Below, in pieces: positions 50,627 to 59,352 of a stretch of 64,000 bases of DNA (position 1 is its first letter; every line of letters starts with the position of its first letter). This stretch comes from a bacterium. GTDB lineage: Bacteria > Planctomycetota > Planctomycetia > Planctomycetales > Planctomycetaceae. The position numbers and the translations under genes were made by a program. A model generated the notes under the pieces. That model made no database searches. It was given only the letters and a program-made list of their open reading frames with translations, and was not told the origin of the DNA. The DNA lies in assembly GCA_016125225.1 (NCBI GenBank), contig WGME01000017.1, forward strand, positions 62,001 to 126,000. The letters run 5' to 3'.

Positions 50627-50887
50627 CTAACGCGATCGGGATTTCTGCCACGCATACCTCACAAACGATGTCAGCCCGGCGAAATGGTAGCTCGGGTCGA
50701 CATAGTGCTCGATGACATAAAACGCGAAGTAATAGGCCCGGCAGAAGGACCAGATGGTGAGAGCGAGCAGCACCGCGACTTTCAGATCGGGAGCCTGAAA
50801 CAGCAACAACCCCGCCGACATCAACCCAAGGAACAGGAACAAGCCCCCCTTGATCCAGATCGCCGTCGGGCTTTTAAGATCGGCCAT
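50627..50887 (-). CDS. Small two-helix membrane protein
   Basis: 86 residues with two membrane segments (about 12-30 and 34-58) and a short C-terminal tail (HYVDPSYHFAGLTSFVRYAWQKSRSR split as HYVDPSYHF, GLTSFVRYAW). It ends eight bases after the flavoprotein stop on the opposite strand. No known family; conserved-looking Tyr-rich tail. Confidence 0.72.
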   Translation of the reverse strand: MADLKSPTAIWIKGGLFLFLGLMSAGLLLFQAPDLKVAVLLALTIWSFCRAYYFAFYVIEHYVDPSYHFAGLTSFVRYAWQKSRSR

Positions 50888-50922
50888 GGTTGGGCACTCT
50901 CCATCCAGAATGCGTCCGGACT

Positions 50923-50990
50923 AGCCCGCAGCGCAAGCAAGGGTGAGTGAACGTTGACGCGCCAATCGCCCCTTGCTGGCGCTGCGGGCT
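50923..50990. repeat. AGCCCGCAGCGC inverted repeat
   Basis: AGCCCGCAGCGCAAGCAAGGG (50923-50943) pairs with 50970-50990 at 20 of 21 positions. It fills the gap between two small membrane-protein genes. Confidence 0.8.
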
Positions 50991-51109
50991 GGTTTTCCCT
51001 GTACTTAATTGAGAGTAACTCTCACAGTCCTCGTGTCAACTTCCAGAACTTCTCTCGCCATTGCAACAGTTGAATTGACCGCCGTTGATCATCTCGCCAC
51101 ACTGGCGGC

Positions 51110-51418
51110 ATGTCGACGAATACGCCTGCTGCAGAGTCATCGCCGCGACCGGTCCGTGGGAAAGGGCCGGGGATGTTGTTTCATTGTGCGGCCGGGGCGA
51201 CGACGGTCTTTATCATCACCGTGCTGGCCCTCGTGGCGACGTTGTTTGCCGACCCGGAAGCCCCGGTGAATAACTGGCTGAACAACAATGCCGCCTGGAT
51301 GCTTGGATTGGAAGTCGTGCTGATCGCTGTCTTCGGCATCGCGGCGATGGCCCGCGATCAAGCCCTTACCGCGGCGGAACAACGGGCCACAGAAAAACCG
51401 GCTGCGAACGCGAAGTAA
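51110..51418 (+). CDS. Small two-helix membrane protein
   Basis: 102 residues. After a basic N-terminus (RPVRGKGPG) there are two membrane segments (about 27-47 and 61-80, LEVVLIAVFGIAAM) and a charged tail. No family recognised. It converges with sppA, with no strong terminator in the 41-base gap. Confidence 0.65.
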   Translation: MSTNTPAAESSPRPVRGKGPGMLFHCAAGATTVFIITVLALVATLFADPEAPVNNWLNNNAAWMLGLEVVLIAVFGIAAMARDQALTAAEQRATEKPAANAK

Positions 51419-51459
51419 CCATTACTCCGCGCTCCGCTTTCCTACTACCGCCGTCCAGA

Positions 51460-52500
51460 TCACTCCGGCAGCGGCGGGAACCACGAGCAATAGAACATCG
51501 CCCGGGGCACGCTGGCTTCCATCATGGCTCGGAAGACATCGTGCGAGGAACTGGCCTTCGCCTGACCACTCAGCAGCACATCGACCAATGTCGTGGGATG
51601 CTGATAGGTGACGATGCGGGCTTTGGTCAACGCCGCGGCGGATTTCAACGCTTCCAGCGAGTCTTCTTCAAAGCCGATGGAGTCGACGAGCCCATTCGAT
51701 TTGGCATCGGCGGCGGTGTAGATCTGCCCGGTCGCGAGGGCTTTGATCTGCTCGGCCGTCAAGGCTTCGCGGTTCTCATCGATCACATTTACGAACATAT
51801 CGAAAGACTGATTCAGGATATTGTTCCACACTTCGCGCTCGCGTTCGGTGAGTGGTCGCAATGGGCTGAGGGCGTCTTTGAATTCGCCGGTCTTGAGAGG
51901 ATCGGAACTGACACCATACTTCTCGGCCAGTTGGCTGACGTCATAACGGGGAATGATCACGCCAATGGACCCGGTCCAGGTGGTGGGCTCCGCAAAGATT
52001 TTCGCTTTCGGACCGGCACCCATCGAGATGTAGTAGCCCCCGGAAGCGGCCATGCGCTTCATCTGCACATAAACCGGCTTCGCATCACTGAGCTTTTTCA
52101 GTTCGTGATAGATCTGGTGGCTGTCGGCGACAAACCCCCCTGGACTGTCGACCACCAGCAGTACCCCCTTCACTTCTTTCGCTTCGCGAGCCTGCTTGAT
52201 CTCCTTGATCAAACGCTCGGTATAGGGGGGCATGATGGTGCCGCTCATGGTCAGCATGACGAGCTTGTCGCTGGCGGCTTCATCGCCGGAGTGAAAGCGT
52301 TCCTGCGGCGGTTCGACGTTGGCGAAGTAATCGCGGAAGGCGGTGAACATCCCGATATTGGCCATCACCGAGATGCCGAGTGCCAGCAATGCGAGGCGCA
52401 AGCCCCAGGTGCCCACGACGGAGTTGCCCGACTGCACGACCACGGTTGGTGACGCCGGACGGGCTGGGGGTTGGGACTCATAATCTGCGGTGGATGCCAT
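51460..52500 (-). CDS. sppA: Signal peptide peptidase SppA, S49 family
   Basis: 346 residues, single-domain SppA. One N-terminal membrane anchor (about 33-55), then the protease: GVLLVVDSPGGFVADSHQIYHEL, MKRMAASGGYYISMGAG with nucleophile S153, TWTGSIGVI, and KTGEFKDALSPLRPLTERER with the general-base lysine in the KTGEFKD segment (203-208). It would cleave leftover signal peptides in the membrane. A long divergent gap precedes the Pro/Ala-rich gene. Confidence 0.93.
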   Translation of the reverse strand: MASTADYESQPPARPASPTVVVQSGNSVVGTWGLRLALLALGISVMANIGMFTAFRDYFANVEPPQERFHSGDEAASDKLVMLTMSGTIMPPYTERLIKEIKQAREAKEVKGVLLVVDSPGGFVADSHQIYHELKKLSDAKPVYVQMKRMAASGGYYISMGAGPKAKIFAEPTTWTGSIGVIIPRYDVSQLAEKYGVSSDPLKTGEFKDALSPLRPLTEREREVWNNILNQSFDMFVNVIDENREALTAEQIKALATGQIYTAADAKSNGLVDSIGFEEDSLEALKSAAALTKARIVTYQHPTTLVDVLLSGQAKASSSHDVFRAMMEASVPRAMFYCSWFPPLPE

Positions 52501-52898
52501 CGCCTGTTTTCCTTGATGTGGGACCGATCTCCGCCGGAATTGGTTGAAGTTTACCGTAGAAACGGTGATCAGGCGACGCGGTCGACCGTGGTTGTCAGGC
52601 GAAATGTCAAACTGTAACGATCGCGGTGACTCTGCTCGATTTACGGCTTATGGCGCGCATGCCGATCGCACCGCCGGAATCATGCGTGAAATCGTCACAC
52701 GCCGTACAACCCGCGCAGTCGGAACGACGATGAATGTGCGGGAGACTGAAGTTAGTTCCGACGGCGTCGGACTGACCGGCTGTCAGCATGGATGGCAATG
52801 CTAATTGCTTGCCCATTCATGAGTTGCGTCTGAATCTGGTGGTGAAGTTCAGGGTCGGCCTGCGACCTGATCTCATCACCGACAGGAGTACCGTTACG
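52501..52898. other. Divergent intergenic region
   Basis: 398 bases between sppA and the Pro/Ala-rich gene. A TCCGAC/GTCGGA hairpin (about 52755-52769) and a GGCAA...TTGCC hairpin lie near the right end. No RNA gene, tRNA or convincing coding frame was found; a short frame from 52788 only extends the next gene and lacks a ribosome site. Confidence 0.5.
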
Positions 52899-54920
52899 AT
52901 GCACTGGCTGAAAAAAACGCGTTGGTCTGTCTGTCTGTTGAGTGCAACGGCTGCTGTGGGTTTGGCCACCCCGCTGGAGTCCTGGGCACAAATCAAACCT
53001 GGCAATACGTTCGGCGTGAAGAAGTCGACGAGTAGCAGTTCCTCGTCGAAAAGCAGCAACACGGCCTCGGCACCCGCCGCTCCGGCTGCTGAAGAATATC
53101 CTGCCGCTCCCCCTGCCGGAATGATTCAGCAAACGGCTGCAGAACCCGGCGGCGAAACGGCCGTCCAGCAGGAATTGCGTCGGCTCTATGAAGAGAGCGG
53201 ACGTGAAATGCCGGAAGTCGCGGCTCCCTATCGTGCCAACTTCCAGCAACCGAACACACCGGCCCCTCAGGTTCGTGCCGCCGATCAAAGCACGATGACC
53301 AATCCTGCGGCTCAATCACAAGGTGGGGCCACTCCCCCTGCTCCGAGTAAACCGGCAGCTGGCTCGGGCAATCCCGTGACACGTTTCTTCAAGAAACTGA
53401 TGCCGGGGGGCAACTCGAAACCGACGCAGACCGCCGCGACTCCGGCTCCACAGGCCACCCGCCCGACGGTTCCCGCAGCCCCACCGGTCGGCCAACCCGT
53501 GCAACAACCTAGCCGACCCACCTATGCACCCTATGCCGGTCAGCAACCGCGACGGTTACCCAATCAGGAAGTGGCGAACACGAATCCTCCGGTGCAGAAC
53601 ACCGCACCACAGCTTCCCTTGCCTCCGTCACCTGCGGACTATGCCCTAGCGGCGCCTGTCGTGACTGCGACCCCGGTTTCAGCTCCCGTGCGGCCGCAGA
53701 TCACCATGCCGCCCGCTCCGGCCCCTGCTCCGGCTCCGCAGACCACCGATGACTTCCGTCCCTTTGAACCGGAAGTGGCACCACAGGCCGTAGCTCGATC
53801 GGCACCGTTGCCCGATGACGATGTCGACTTTGCACCGCCCGTAATTGTGGACACTGCTCCGATGGAATCGCCCTATCAGGCCATTCCCCTGGACGAACCG
53901 GCCTATGATGTGCCCTCCAAGACGGTGGCGGAGATGGCACCGCAAGTCGCACCCAGTCTGCCCGAATTCGAACAGGCTGAAACTCCTGTGGTGACGGCGG
54001 ATATCGCCGATGCGGGTTTCCCCGATCCGTTCCCCGAGATGTCGGAAGAGGAAGCCGATGATGAACTTGACCTCGAAGACGATGAGGTGCCCTACGCTGG
54101 ATTGAAGCTCGGTGAAGAGCCGATGGACGACGCGGCCGACCCGTTCGCAGAACCGGCGGAATCCGCACCGGCTCAACTGGCGGAAGCAGCACCGGTGAAG
54201 ACGGACGAATCGGCTCCTGCATTAACCGCACCGCTGCCACTGGATGAGTCCGAAGCTCTAACAGAGTTGAAGGCCCCCGGGATGCCAGCCGCACCGCAAG
54301 CTCTTGAGGAACTCGTTGCCGACTCTTCTACCACGGCTTCCCCTTTTGCTCAGGAGTTGACGGCTGATGAACTGGCTAAGCCGGTGCCAGTCGAACCGGC
54401 CGATGCCCCGTCGCTGCCGGACCTGCCGATGCCCGAGTTGCCACCGCTGGCTGCCCCTGCGGTCGCCGCAGTCACCACACCGGCCGCACCCGGGACCGCG
54501 GCAGCACCTACCGCGAAACCGATCTCGCATCAACCGACCTCGGAATACGATGCCAAAATGGCTCTGATTCGTGAACGTGGTGGCATGAAGGGTCTGAAAG
54601 GGTTCTGCCCGGTCACCCTGCGAGATGATCGCGAGTTGCGAGATGCTCAAACGGAATATGCCTCCAGCTTCCGTGGCCAGAAGTTCCACTTCTCGTCACC
54701 GGAAGCCAAAGCCAAGTTTGATCTCGAACCGGCCCGCTATGTTCCGGCGGCTTATGGTGCCGACGTGGTGGTGTTGATTCGTGACAAGGATGTCGCCGAA
54801 GGCTCGCTCGATTATGCCGCCTGGTATAAGGGCAAGCTCTATCTGTTCGCGACCGAAGAAGCACATAGCACATTCGTGGCTGAACCAGCCAAGTATGCTT
54901 CGCCTCCTGGACTGGAATAA
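52899..54920 (+). CDS. Secreted Pro/Ala-rich protein with two C-terminal YHS-like repeats
   Basis: 673 residues. ATG 52899 has AGGAG nine bases upstream and gives a signal peptide (RWSVCLLSATAAVGLATPLESWAQ). Residues 40-520 are a long disordered region of Pro, Ala, Glu and Gln, acidic in the middle. The C-terminal 110 residues hold two related units: FCPVTLRDDRELRDAQTEYASSFRGQKFHFSSPEAKAKFDLEPARYVPA and WYKGKLYLFATEEAHSTFVAEPAKYASP (in parts), both of the YHS pattern (G-x-x-F/L...F...P-x-x-Y). YHS domains often bind metal. Function unknown; probably a periplasmic or surface protein. Confidence 0.78.
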   Translation: MHWLKKTRWSVCLLSATAAVGLATPLESWAQIKPGNTFGVKKSTSSSSSSKSSNTASAPAAPAAEEYPAAPPAGMIQQTAAEPGGETAVQQELRRLYEESGREMPEVAAPYRANFQQPNTPAPQVRAADQSTMTNPAAQSQGGATPPAPSKPAAGSGNPVTRFFKKLMPGGNSKPTQTAATPAPQATRPTVPAAPPVGQPVQQPSRPTYAPYAGQQPRRLPNQEVANTNPPVQNTAPQLPLPPSPADYALAAPVVTATPVSAPVRPQITMPPAPAPAPAPQTTDDFRPFEPEVAPQAVARSAPLPDDDVDFAPPVIVDTAPMESPYQAIPLDEPAYDVPSKTVAEMAPQVAPSLPEFEQAETPVVTADIADAGFPDPFPEMSEEEADDELDLEDDEVPYAGLKLGEEPMDDAADPFAEPAESAPAQLAEAAPVKTDESAPALTAPLPLDESEALTELKAPGMPAAPQALEELVADSSTTASPFAQELTADELAKPVPVEPADAPSLPDLPMPELPPLAAPAVAAVTTPAAPGTAAAPTAKPISHQPTSEYDAKMALIRERGGMKGLKGFCPVTLRDDRELRDAQTEYASSFRGQKFHFSSPEAKAKFDLEPARYVPAAYGADVVVLIRDKDVAEGSLDYAAWYKGKLYLFATEEAHSTFVAEPAKYASPPGLE

Positions 54921-54951
54921 TCTCCAGTCGCTTTTCCTCGACGATCCAGAG

Positions 54952-54984
54952 GGTGCGGGACTCCGGTCTCGCACCTTTTTTCTT
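54952..54984 (+). terminator. Intrinsic terminator
   Basis: GGTGCGGGAC (54952-54961) pairs with GTCTCGCACC (54966-54975) around a UCCG loop, then TTTTTTCTTTT. It ends the Pro/Ala-rich gene and faces the kinase gene stop at 54987. Confidence 0.9.
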
Positions 54985-54986
54985 TT

Positions 54987-56567
54987 CTAGGGTTGCAGTC
55001 GCTGGCCGAATTTCAGGCGTCGTACCTGGAATTCACTAAGTGCCACCGTTCCCAGGATCAATACGCCCATAATCGCCGCGACATGCAAGGGGACTTCGTC
55101 GGCCGAGAGGAACAAGAGTGACGCATAACCCACGACTGACGCCAACCCCGTCACGCGTAACAGCGTCACATCGAGCCACAAAGCAGAAACGCTCACCAGG
55201 AAGAGATAAGCCCCGACGGTGGCTTTTTCAGCGTTCTCCGTCATCACGAGCAGCAAGGTGAGTAACAGCACATCGGTCAAAGCAAACGCGTAACCAATCC
55301 AGCGGTCCTCCGGAGCTCGACGCCCGCGCCATTCCCAGAACACCGAGAGTCCAGTCCACGACAGCAACCCCAGGATAACTGGCAGATAGTAGCTGCCATA
55401 ATCGGGGCGAAAGAGACACCGCAGGATGACAAAGAACATCGTGCTGGCTAACACCGCACATCGATAACCCGCCGCGGGATATCGGCGGATAGTTCGCTGC
55501 AACCGTTGTAACATCCCATCTTCGGGCGTCTCGATCCGTTCCCCGGCTAACCAGGCGGAAAGATCGTGGGCCAGGGCATTCGCCGAGGGATAGCGACGGT
55601 CAGGTTCCTTCTCCAGACACCGCAAACAGATCCGCTCCAGATCACGCGGGATGCTGGGGTCTAACAGCCTGGGGCGGACCGGTTCCCGTTCCAACACCAG
55701 CAGCAATGTGCCCACGCGCGATTCGCCGACGAAGGGTGGTCTGCCCGTCAGCAGCTCGTAAAGGATCGCCCCCAGGCTGTAAACATCGGAGCGAGCATCG
55801 ATGTCGCGAATATGGCCGAGTGCCTGCTCGGGCGGCATGTAACTCGGTGTCCCGAGCACGGTTCCCGTTGCCGTGGCGGCGGTGTCGCGGTCATCGCCAT
55901 GCGCCAGACCGAAATCCATCAGATGCGGATCGCCCGCCTCGTCCAGCAGAATGTTCGACGGTTTCAGATCGCGGTGCAGAATTCCCTGTTCATGCAGGTG
56001 CTGCACCGAGAGCGCCACCGTTTGCAACAGTTCCACGGCCGATCGTTGGGGCGGACAGCCCGCTTTCAGACAGCTCGCCAGGTCTTCCCCGGCGATCAGG
56101 TCCATCGTGAAGAACAACTGGCCATGCAATTCGCCCGCATCGTGAATACTGATGATGCGGGGATGCCGGATACGGGCCGCCAACCGTGCTTCCGAAATAA
56201 ACCGTCGCCGCTGATCTTCCGTTGCATAGATCCCGGCGGTCATCATCTTCAGGGCGACATCACGGCCGAGGTCAATTTGCCGCGCATGGTAGACAATGCC
56301 CATGCCCCCGCGCCCCAACTCTTTCAGGATTTCATACTTCCCAAAGTTCTGCCCGATGACGGCACTTTCCGACAATGGCATCTCAGGTAACGGGCTTTCA
56401 ATGACCTGTGCGAGTTGCTCCAAACCTTGCACGCAGTCCGACCATTCCGCGAGATCAGGATGGGCATCGATCAAGCGGCGTTGCTCGGCCACATCGCGTG
56501 CCTGCACGGCCTCGAGGTAACGGTCGAGATGATCCGCATCGAAGGGGAGTTCCCGCGGTTCCGTCAT
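54987..56567 (-). CDS. Serine/threonine protein kinase with C-terminal membrane domain
   Basis: 526 residues. The start is fixed by an ATGA overlap with the ECF sigma gene. After about 70 residues comes a Hanks kinase (76-340): LGRGGMGIVY, catalytic K107, HRDLKPSN (198-205), DFG (218-220), GTPSYMPPEQ. Then four to six membrane segments (about 370-510; CAVLASTMFFVILRCL, SYYLPVILGLLSWTGLSVFW, FALTDVLLLTLLLVM), and a short basic tail. Kinases overlapping ECF sigma genes are a recognised planctomycete arrangement in which the kinase probably controls the sigma factor. No FHA or sensor domain is visible. Confidence 0.93.
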   Translation of the reverse strand: MTEPRELPFDADHLDRYLEAVQARDVAEQRRLIDAHPDLAEWSDCVQGLEQLAQVIESPLPEMPLSESAVIGQNFGKYEILKELGRGGMGIVYHARQIDLGRDVALKMMTAGIYATEDQRRRFISEARLAARIRHPRIISIHDAGELHGQLFFTMDLIAGEDLASCLKAGCPPQRSAVELLQTVALSVQHLHEQGILHRDLKPSNILLDEAGDPHLMDFGLAHGDDRDTAATATGTVLGTPSYMPPEQALGHIRDIDARSDVYSLGAILYELLTGRPPFVGESRVGTLLLVLEREPVRPRLLDPSIPRDLERICLRCLEKEPDRRYPSANALAHDLSAWLAGERIETPEDGMLQRLQRTIRRYPAAGYRCAVLASTMFFVILRCLFRPDYGSYYLPVILGLLSWTGLSVFWEWRGRRAPEDRWIGYAFALTDVLLLTLLLVMTENAEKATVGAYLFLVSVSALWLDVTLLRVTGLASVVGYASLLFLSADEVPLHVAAIMGVLILGTVALSEFQVRRLKFGQRLQP

Positions 56568-57205
56568 TGCGGCAATGGCTCCCGAGTGGCCTGCGATGTT
56601 TGCGACATCAAGCCCTTGAGTTGTTCCATCGCCCGGGCCCACAACATCTGGCAGGCTCCACGACTGCGGCCCATGCGCTCGGCGACCTCTTGAAATGGCA
56701 ATCGCTCCAGATGCCGCAGGATCAGCACTTCACGGTAATCGTCCGGGAGTTGTTCAATCGCCGCCGCCATCAGCAGTTCCTGCTCCATCCCGGCGACAAC
56801 CTGACTTGGCGACGGACCGGGATCGGGGGGAGTATGGTCCCAGGCGGCTGAATTCGACGACTCCGCCGCCAGGGAGATTTCGCGTCCGGCGTCTCGCTTG
56901 GCTGTGCCTCGATACTGCTTGGCAACATCGGCGGCGTTATGCACCACAATCTGCTTCAGCCAGCCGAACCATTCCTGCGGCGACTGCCCGGCAAAGCGTT
57001 CAAAGCCCCGGTGTGCCTCCAGCAGAGATTGCTGTGCCAGGTCCGAGGCATCGACTTTGGATTGCAACCGCCGCTGCAAATGGACACGGGCCGTGATGGC
57101 GACGAAACTGCGGCAGGCTCCAAAGAGCTGATCGCGGGCCGCAGCATCGCCTAGCTGGGCTTGCTCCAGCCAGCCAGCAATCTGCGAGGGTGAGGGATCG
57201 GCCAT
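56564..57205 (-). CDS. ECF-type RNA polymerase sigma factor paired with a kinase
   Basis: 213 residues. Region 2: VHLQRRLQSKVDASDLAQQSLLEAHRGFERFAGQSPQEWFGWLKQIVVHNA (in parts). Region 4: LPDDYREVLILRHLERLPFQEVAERMGRSRGACQMLWARAMEQLKG, a helix-turn-helix. The opening SPSQIAGWLEQAQLGDAAARDQLF is typical of the planctomycete ECF groups linked to Ser/Thr kinases. ATG 57205 is used. The downstream overlap with the kinase gene makes them one unit. Its target promoters are unknown. Confidence 0.92.
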   Translation of the reverse strand: MADPSPSQIAGWLEQAQLGDAAARDQLFGACRSFVAITARVHLQRRLQSKVDASDLAQQSLLEAHRGFERFAGQSPQEWFGWLKQIVVHNAADVAKQYRGTAKRDAGREISLAAESSNSAAWDHTPPDPGPSPSQVVAGMEQELLMAAAIEQLPDDYREVLILRHLERLPFQEVAERMGRSRGACQMLWARAMEQLKGLMSQTSQATREPLPQ

Positions 57206-57360
57206 GGCAGTCTCATCACGAGTGGCTGTCGACTGATGCTCAGTGATACCCTGGTGACAGACTCCCAAGTATAGACAGGAACAACAGTTGATGCGATGCC
57301 ATGAGTGTGTAGAAGTGTTGGATTTCCATCAACATCGGCCGATGAGTTCTCTTGGACCAC

Positions 57361-57402
57361 TTGACTTGAGTTGTTGAAATTTCTATTTTTGATTGGTCAA
57401 AA
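57361..57402 (+). promoter_or_regulatory. Promoter and overlapping operator of the metal ABC operon
   Basis: TTGACT (57361-57366), 17 bases, TATTTT (57384-57389): a good sigma70 promoter. TTTTGA-TTGG-TCAAAA (57387-57402) is a perfect 6-bp inverted repeat with a four-base spacer, covering the downstream edge of the -10 box to about +6. A repressor of the DtxR/MntR or Fur/Zur type bound there would block polymerase. Confidence 0.7.
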
Positions 57403-57424
57403 TATTGTTGGGGGATGAGTTCGG

Positions 57425-58450
57425 ATGCTGCGGATGTGGGCCAGATGTCAAACCGTTGCGGCGGGGATTTTCTTCATCGCTTCGCTGAGTATTTGCGGTT
57501 GTCAGCCGACCGTGACGGGATCGCTTTCGGGCTCTACGACTGCGCGAAATGCCGACGGTTCGGAGGGGACATCGCGAAAGATTGTGGCGACGACAGGCAT
57601 GGTCGCCGATCTGGTCTCCCACGTGGTAGGGGAGCACGGTCAGGTGATCTCGTTGATGGGGACGGGAGCCGATCCTCATCTCTTCAAACCCACGCGGAAC
57701 GATGTGCGCAAACTGCTGGATGCTGATGTCATCTTTGCTTCCGGTTTAACGCTCGAGCATCGCATGGAAGAAACACTGGAGCAGATGCATCATGCCGGGA
57801 AGCCGGTCTTTGCCGTGACAGATGGCCTCGATCGCGAACGGTTATTACAGCCCGAGGGCTCGGCAGGCATCTATGATCCGCATGTCTGGATGGATGTCTC
57901 GATGTGGTCCGAATGTGCGGACTATGTGGCGAAGTCGCTGAGCGATATTGACCCGGATCATGCGGCTGAGTATCAGGCCAACGCGGTGGCTTATCAGTCG
58001 GAATTGAAGTCGCTGGATGAGTATGTCACCCGCGTGATTGCATCCGTACCGGCCGATCGACGGGTGCTGGTGACGGCCCATGACGCGTTCAGTTATTTTT
58101 CGCGAAGGTACGACATCGCTGTCCGCTCGGTCCAGGGAGTCAGTACCGAATCGGAAGCCGGCATTCAGGATGTAAATCTGCTGGTCGATTTTCTGGTGGA
58201 GCGCAAGATCCCTGCAGTCTTTGTCGAAAGCAGCGTAAACCCGAAGCACCTCACCGCCGTCCAGGAAGGCTGCCGGTCGCGCGGGTTTGATGTGCAGATT
58301 GGTGGCGAACTCTTTTCTGATGCCATGGGTGCTGCGGGGACATACGAGGGGACATACTTTGGTATGATCGACGCCAATGCCACGCGGATTTCCCGTGCCC
58401 TGGGCGGGAATGCCCCGGAAAAAGGCTGTCTCGACAAGTTGTCGCCGTGA
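57425..58450 (+). CDS. Metal ABC transporter substrate-binding lipoprotein (TroA/MntA/ZnuA family)
   Basis: 341 residues. Signal with Cys near SICGC, then a TroA-type fold. Metal ligands in the TroA pattern are visible: H85 ([10 protein letters not shown]), H153 (DPHVWMD), H219 ([10 protein letters not shown]) and D299 (GELFSDAMG). His-His-His-Asp matches zinc/manganese/iron binders; a His-rich loop of ZnuA is absent. It would deliver the metal to the permeases downstream. First gene of a four-gene operon behind the promoter at 57361; the ATPase starts 16 bases after its stop. Confidence 0.92.
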   Translation: MLRMWARCQTVAAGIFFIASLSICGCQPTVTGSLSGSTTARNADGSEGTSRKIVATTGMVADLVSHVVGEHGQVISLMGTGADPHLFKPTRNDVRKLLDADVIFASGLTLEHRMEETLEQMHHAGKPVFAVTDGLDRERLLQPEGSAGIYDPHVWMDVSMWSECADYVAKSLSDIDPDHAAEYQANAVAYQSELKSLDEYVTRVIASVPADRRVLVTAHDAFSYFSRRYDIAVRSVQGVSTESEAGIQDVNLLVDFLVERKIPAVFVESSVNPKHLTAVQEGCRSRGFDVQIGGELFSDAMGAAGTYEGTYFGMIDANATRISRALGGNAPEKGCLDKLSP

Positions 58451-58466
58451 TGAAAGTCCAGGACGG

Positions 58467-59315
58467 ATGTCTGTCGTCCCGCCCGTGTCCTCCACCGCTG
58501 CCGTTCCTGCCGAGATGTCGAGTCCACCCGTGGAATCTCCTGCGGGTGAGTTACCGCTGAAGGTTCACGATTTGACGGTGGCCTATCATCGGCAACCGGT
58601 GTTGTGGAATCTCGACTGCCAAGTCTCGTCAGGTTCACTGGTGGCGATCGTCGGTCCGAACGGGGCCGGAAAGAGCACCTTCCTGAAAGCCATTCTCGAT
58701 CTTGTACCTCGAGCTGCAGGCGAAGTGGAGTTCTTCGGGCGGCCCTACCGCGAAGTCCGGCAACGCGTGGCTTATGTGCCGCAACGGGCCAGTGTCGACT
58801 GGGATTTTCCCGTGACCGCCGCCGATGTGGTGGCGATGGGATTATACGGCAAGCTGGGCTGGTTCCGGCCGGTGACCCGACAGGCTCGACGTCAAGCGTT
58901 AGATGCCTTGGAGCGTGTCGGCTTGGCAGAGTTTGCTCAACGCCAGATTCGCCAGTTATCGGGCGGGCAACAGCAGCGAGTCTTTCTGGCTCGCGCGCTG
59001 GTGCAGGAGGCCGATCTCTATCTGATGGATGAACCCTTTGCCGGGGTCGATGCGGCGACCGAGCGGACCATCGTGCAGTTGCTGCAAACATTGCGAGCTG
59101 TTGGCAAAACCGGGATGGTGGTGCATCACGATCTGCAAACCGTGCGCGAGTATTTCTCGCACGTCTTGCTGTTGAACACGCGCGTCATCGCCGCCGGTCC
59201 CGTCGAAACCGTCTTCACTGAAGAGAACTTGCGGCGAACGTATCAGGGGCGGTTATCACTGCTCGATCAGGTGGGGCACCAGCTAACCCTGGCCGAACGC
59301 ATGCCACGGTCTTAA
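58467..59315 (+). CDS. Metal ABC transporter ATP-binding protein
   Basis: 282 residues (MntB/ZnuC/TroB-like). From ATG 58467 the protein has about 35 extra Pro/Ser residues, then [23 protein letters not shown], Walker [42 protein letters not shown], signature [32 protein letters not shown] (parts), and a switch histidine (VVHHDL). It energises the transporter together with the two permeases. AGGA precedes the start. Confidence 0.93.
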   Translation: MSVVPPVSSTAAVPAEMSSPPVESPAGELPLKVHDLTVAYHRQPVLWNLDCQVSSGSLVAIVGPNGAGKSTFLKAILDLVPRAAGEVEFFGRPYREVRQRVAYVPQRASVDWDFPVTAADVVAMGLYGKLGWFRPVTRQARRQALDALERVGLAEFAQRQIRQLSGGQQQRVFLARALVQEADLYLMDEPFAGVDAATERTIVQLLQTLRAVGKTGMVVHHDLQTVREYFSHVLLLNTRVIAAGPVETVFTEENLRRTYQGRLSLLDQVGHQLTLAERMPRS

Positions 59316-59352
59316 AGCGGTCAGTCGTCGTTCGTCAGGGATTCATGCTGAC

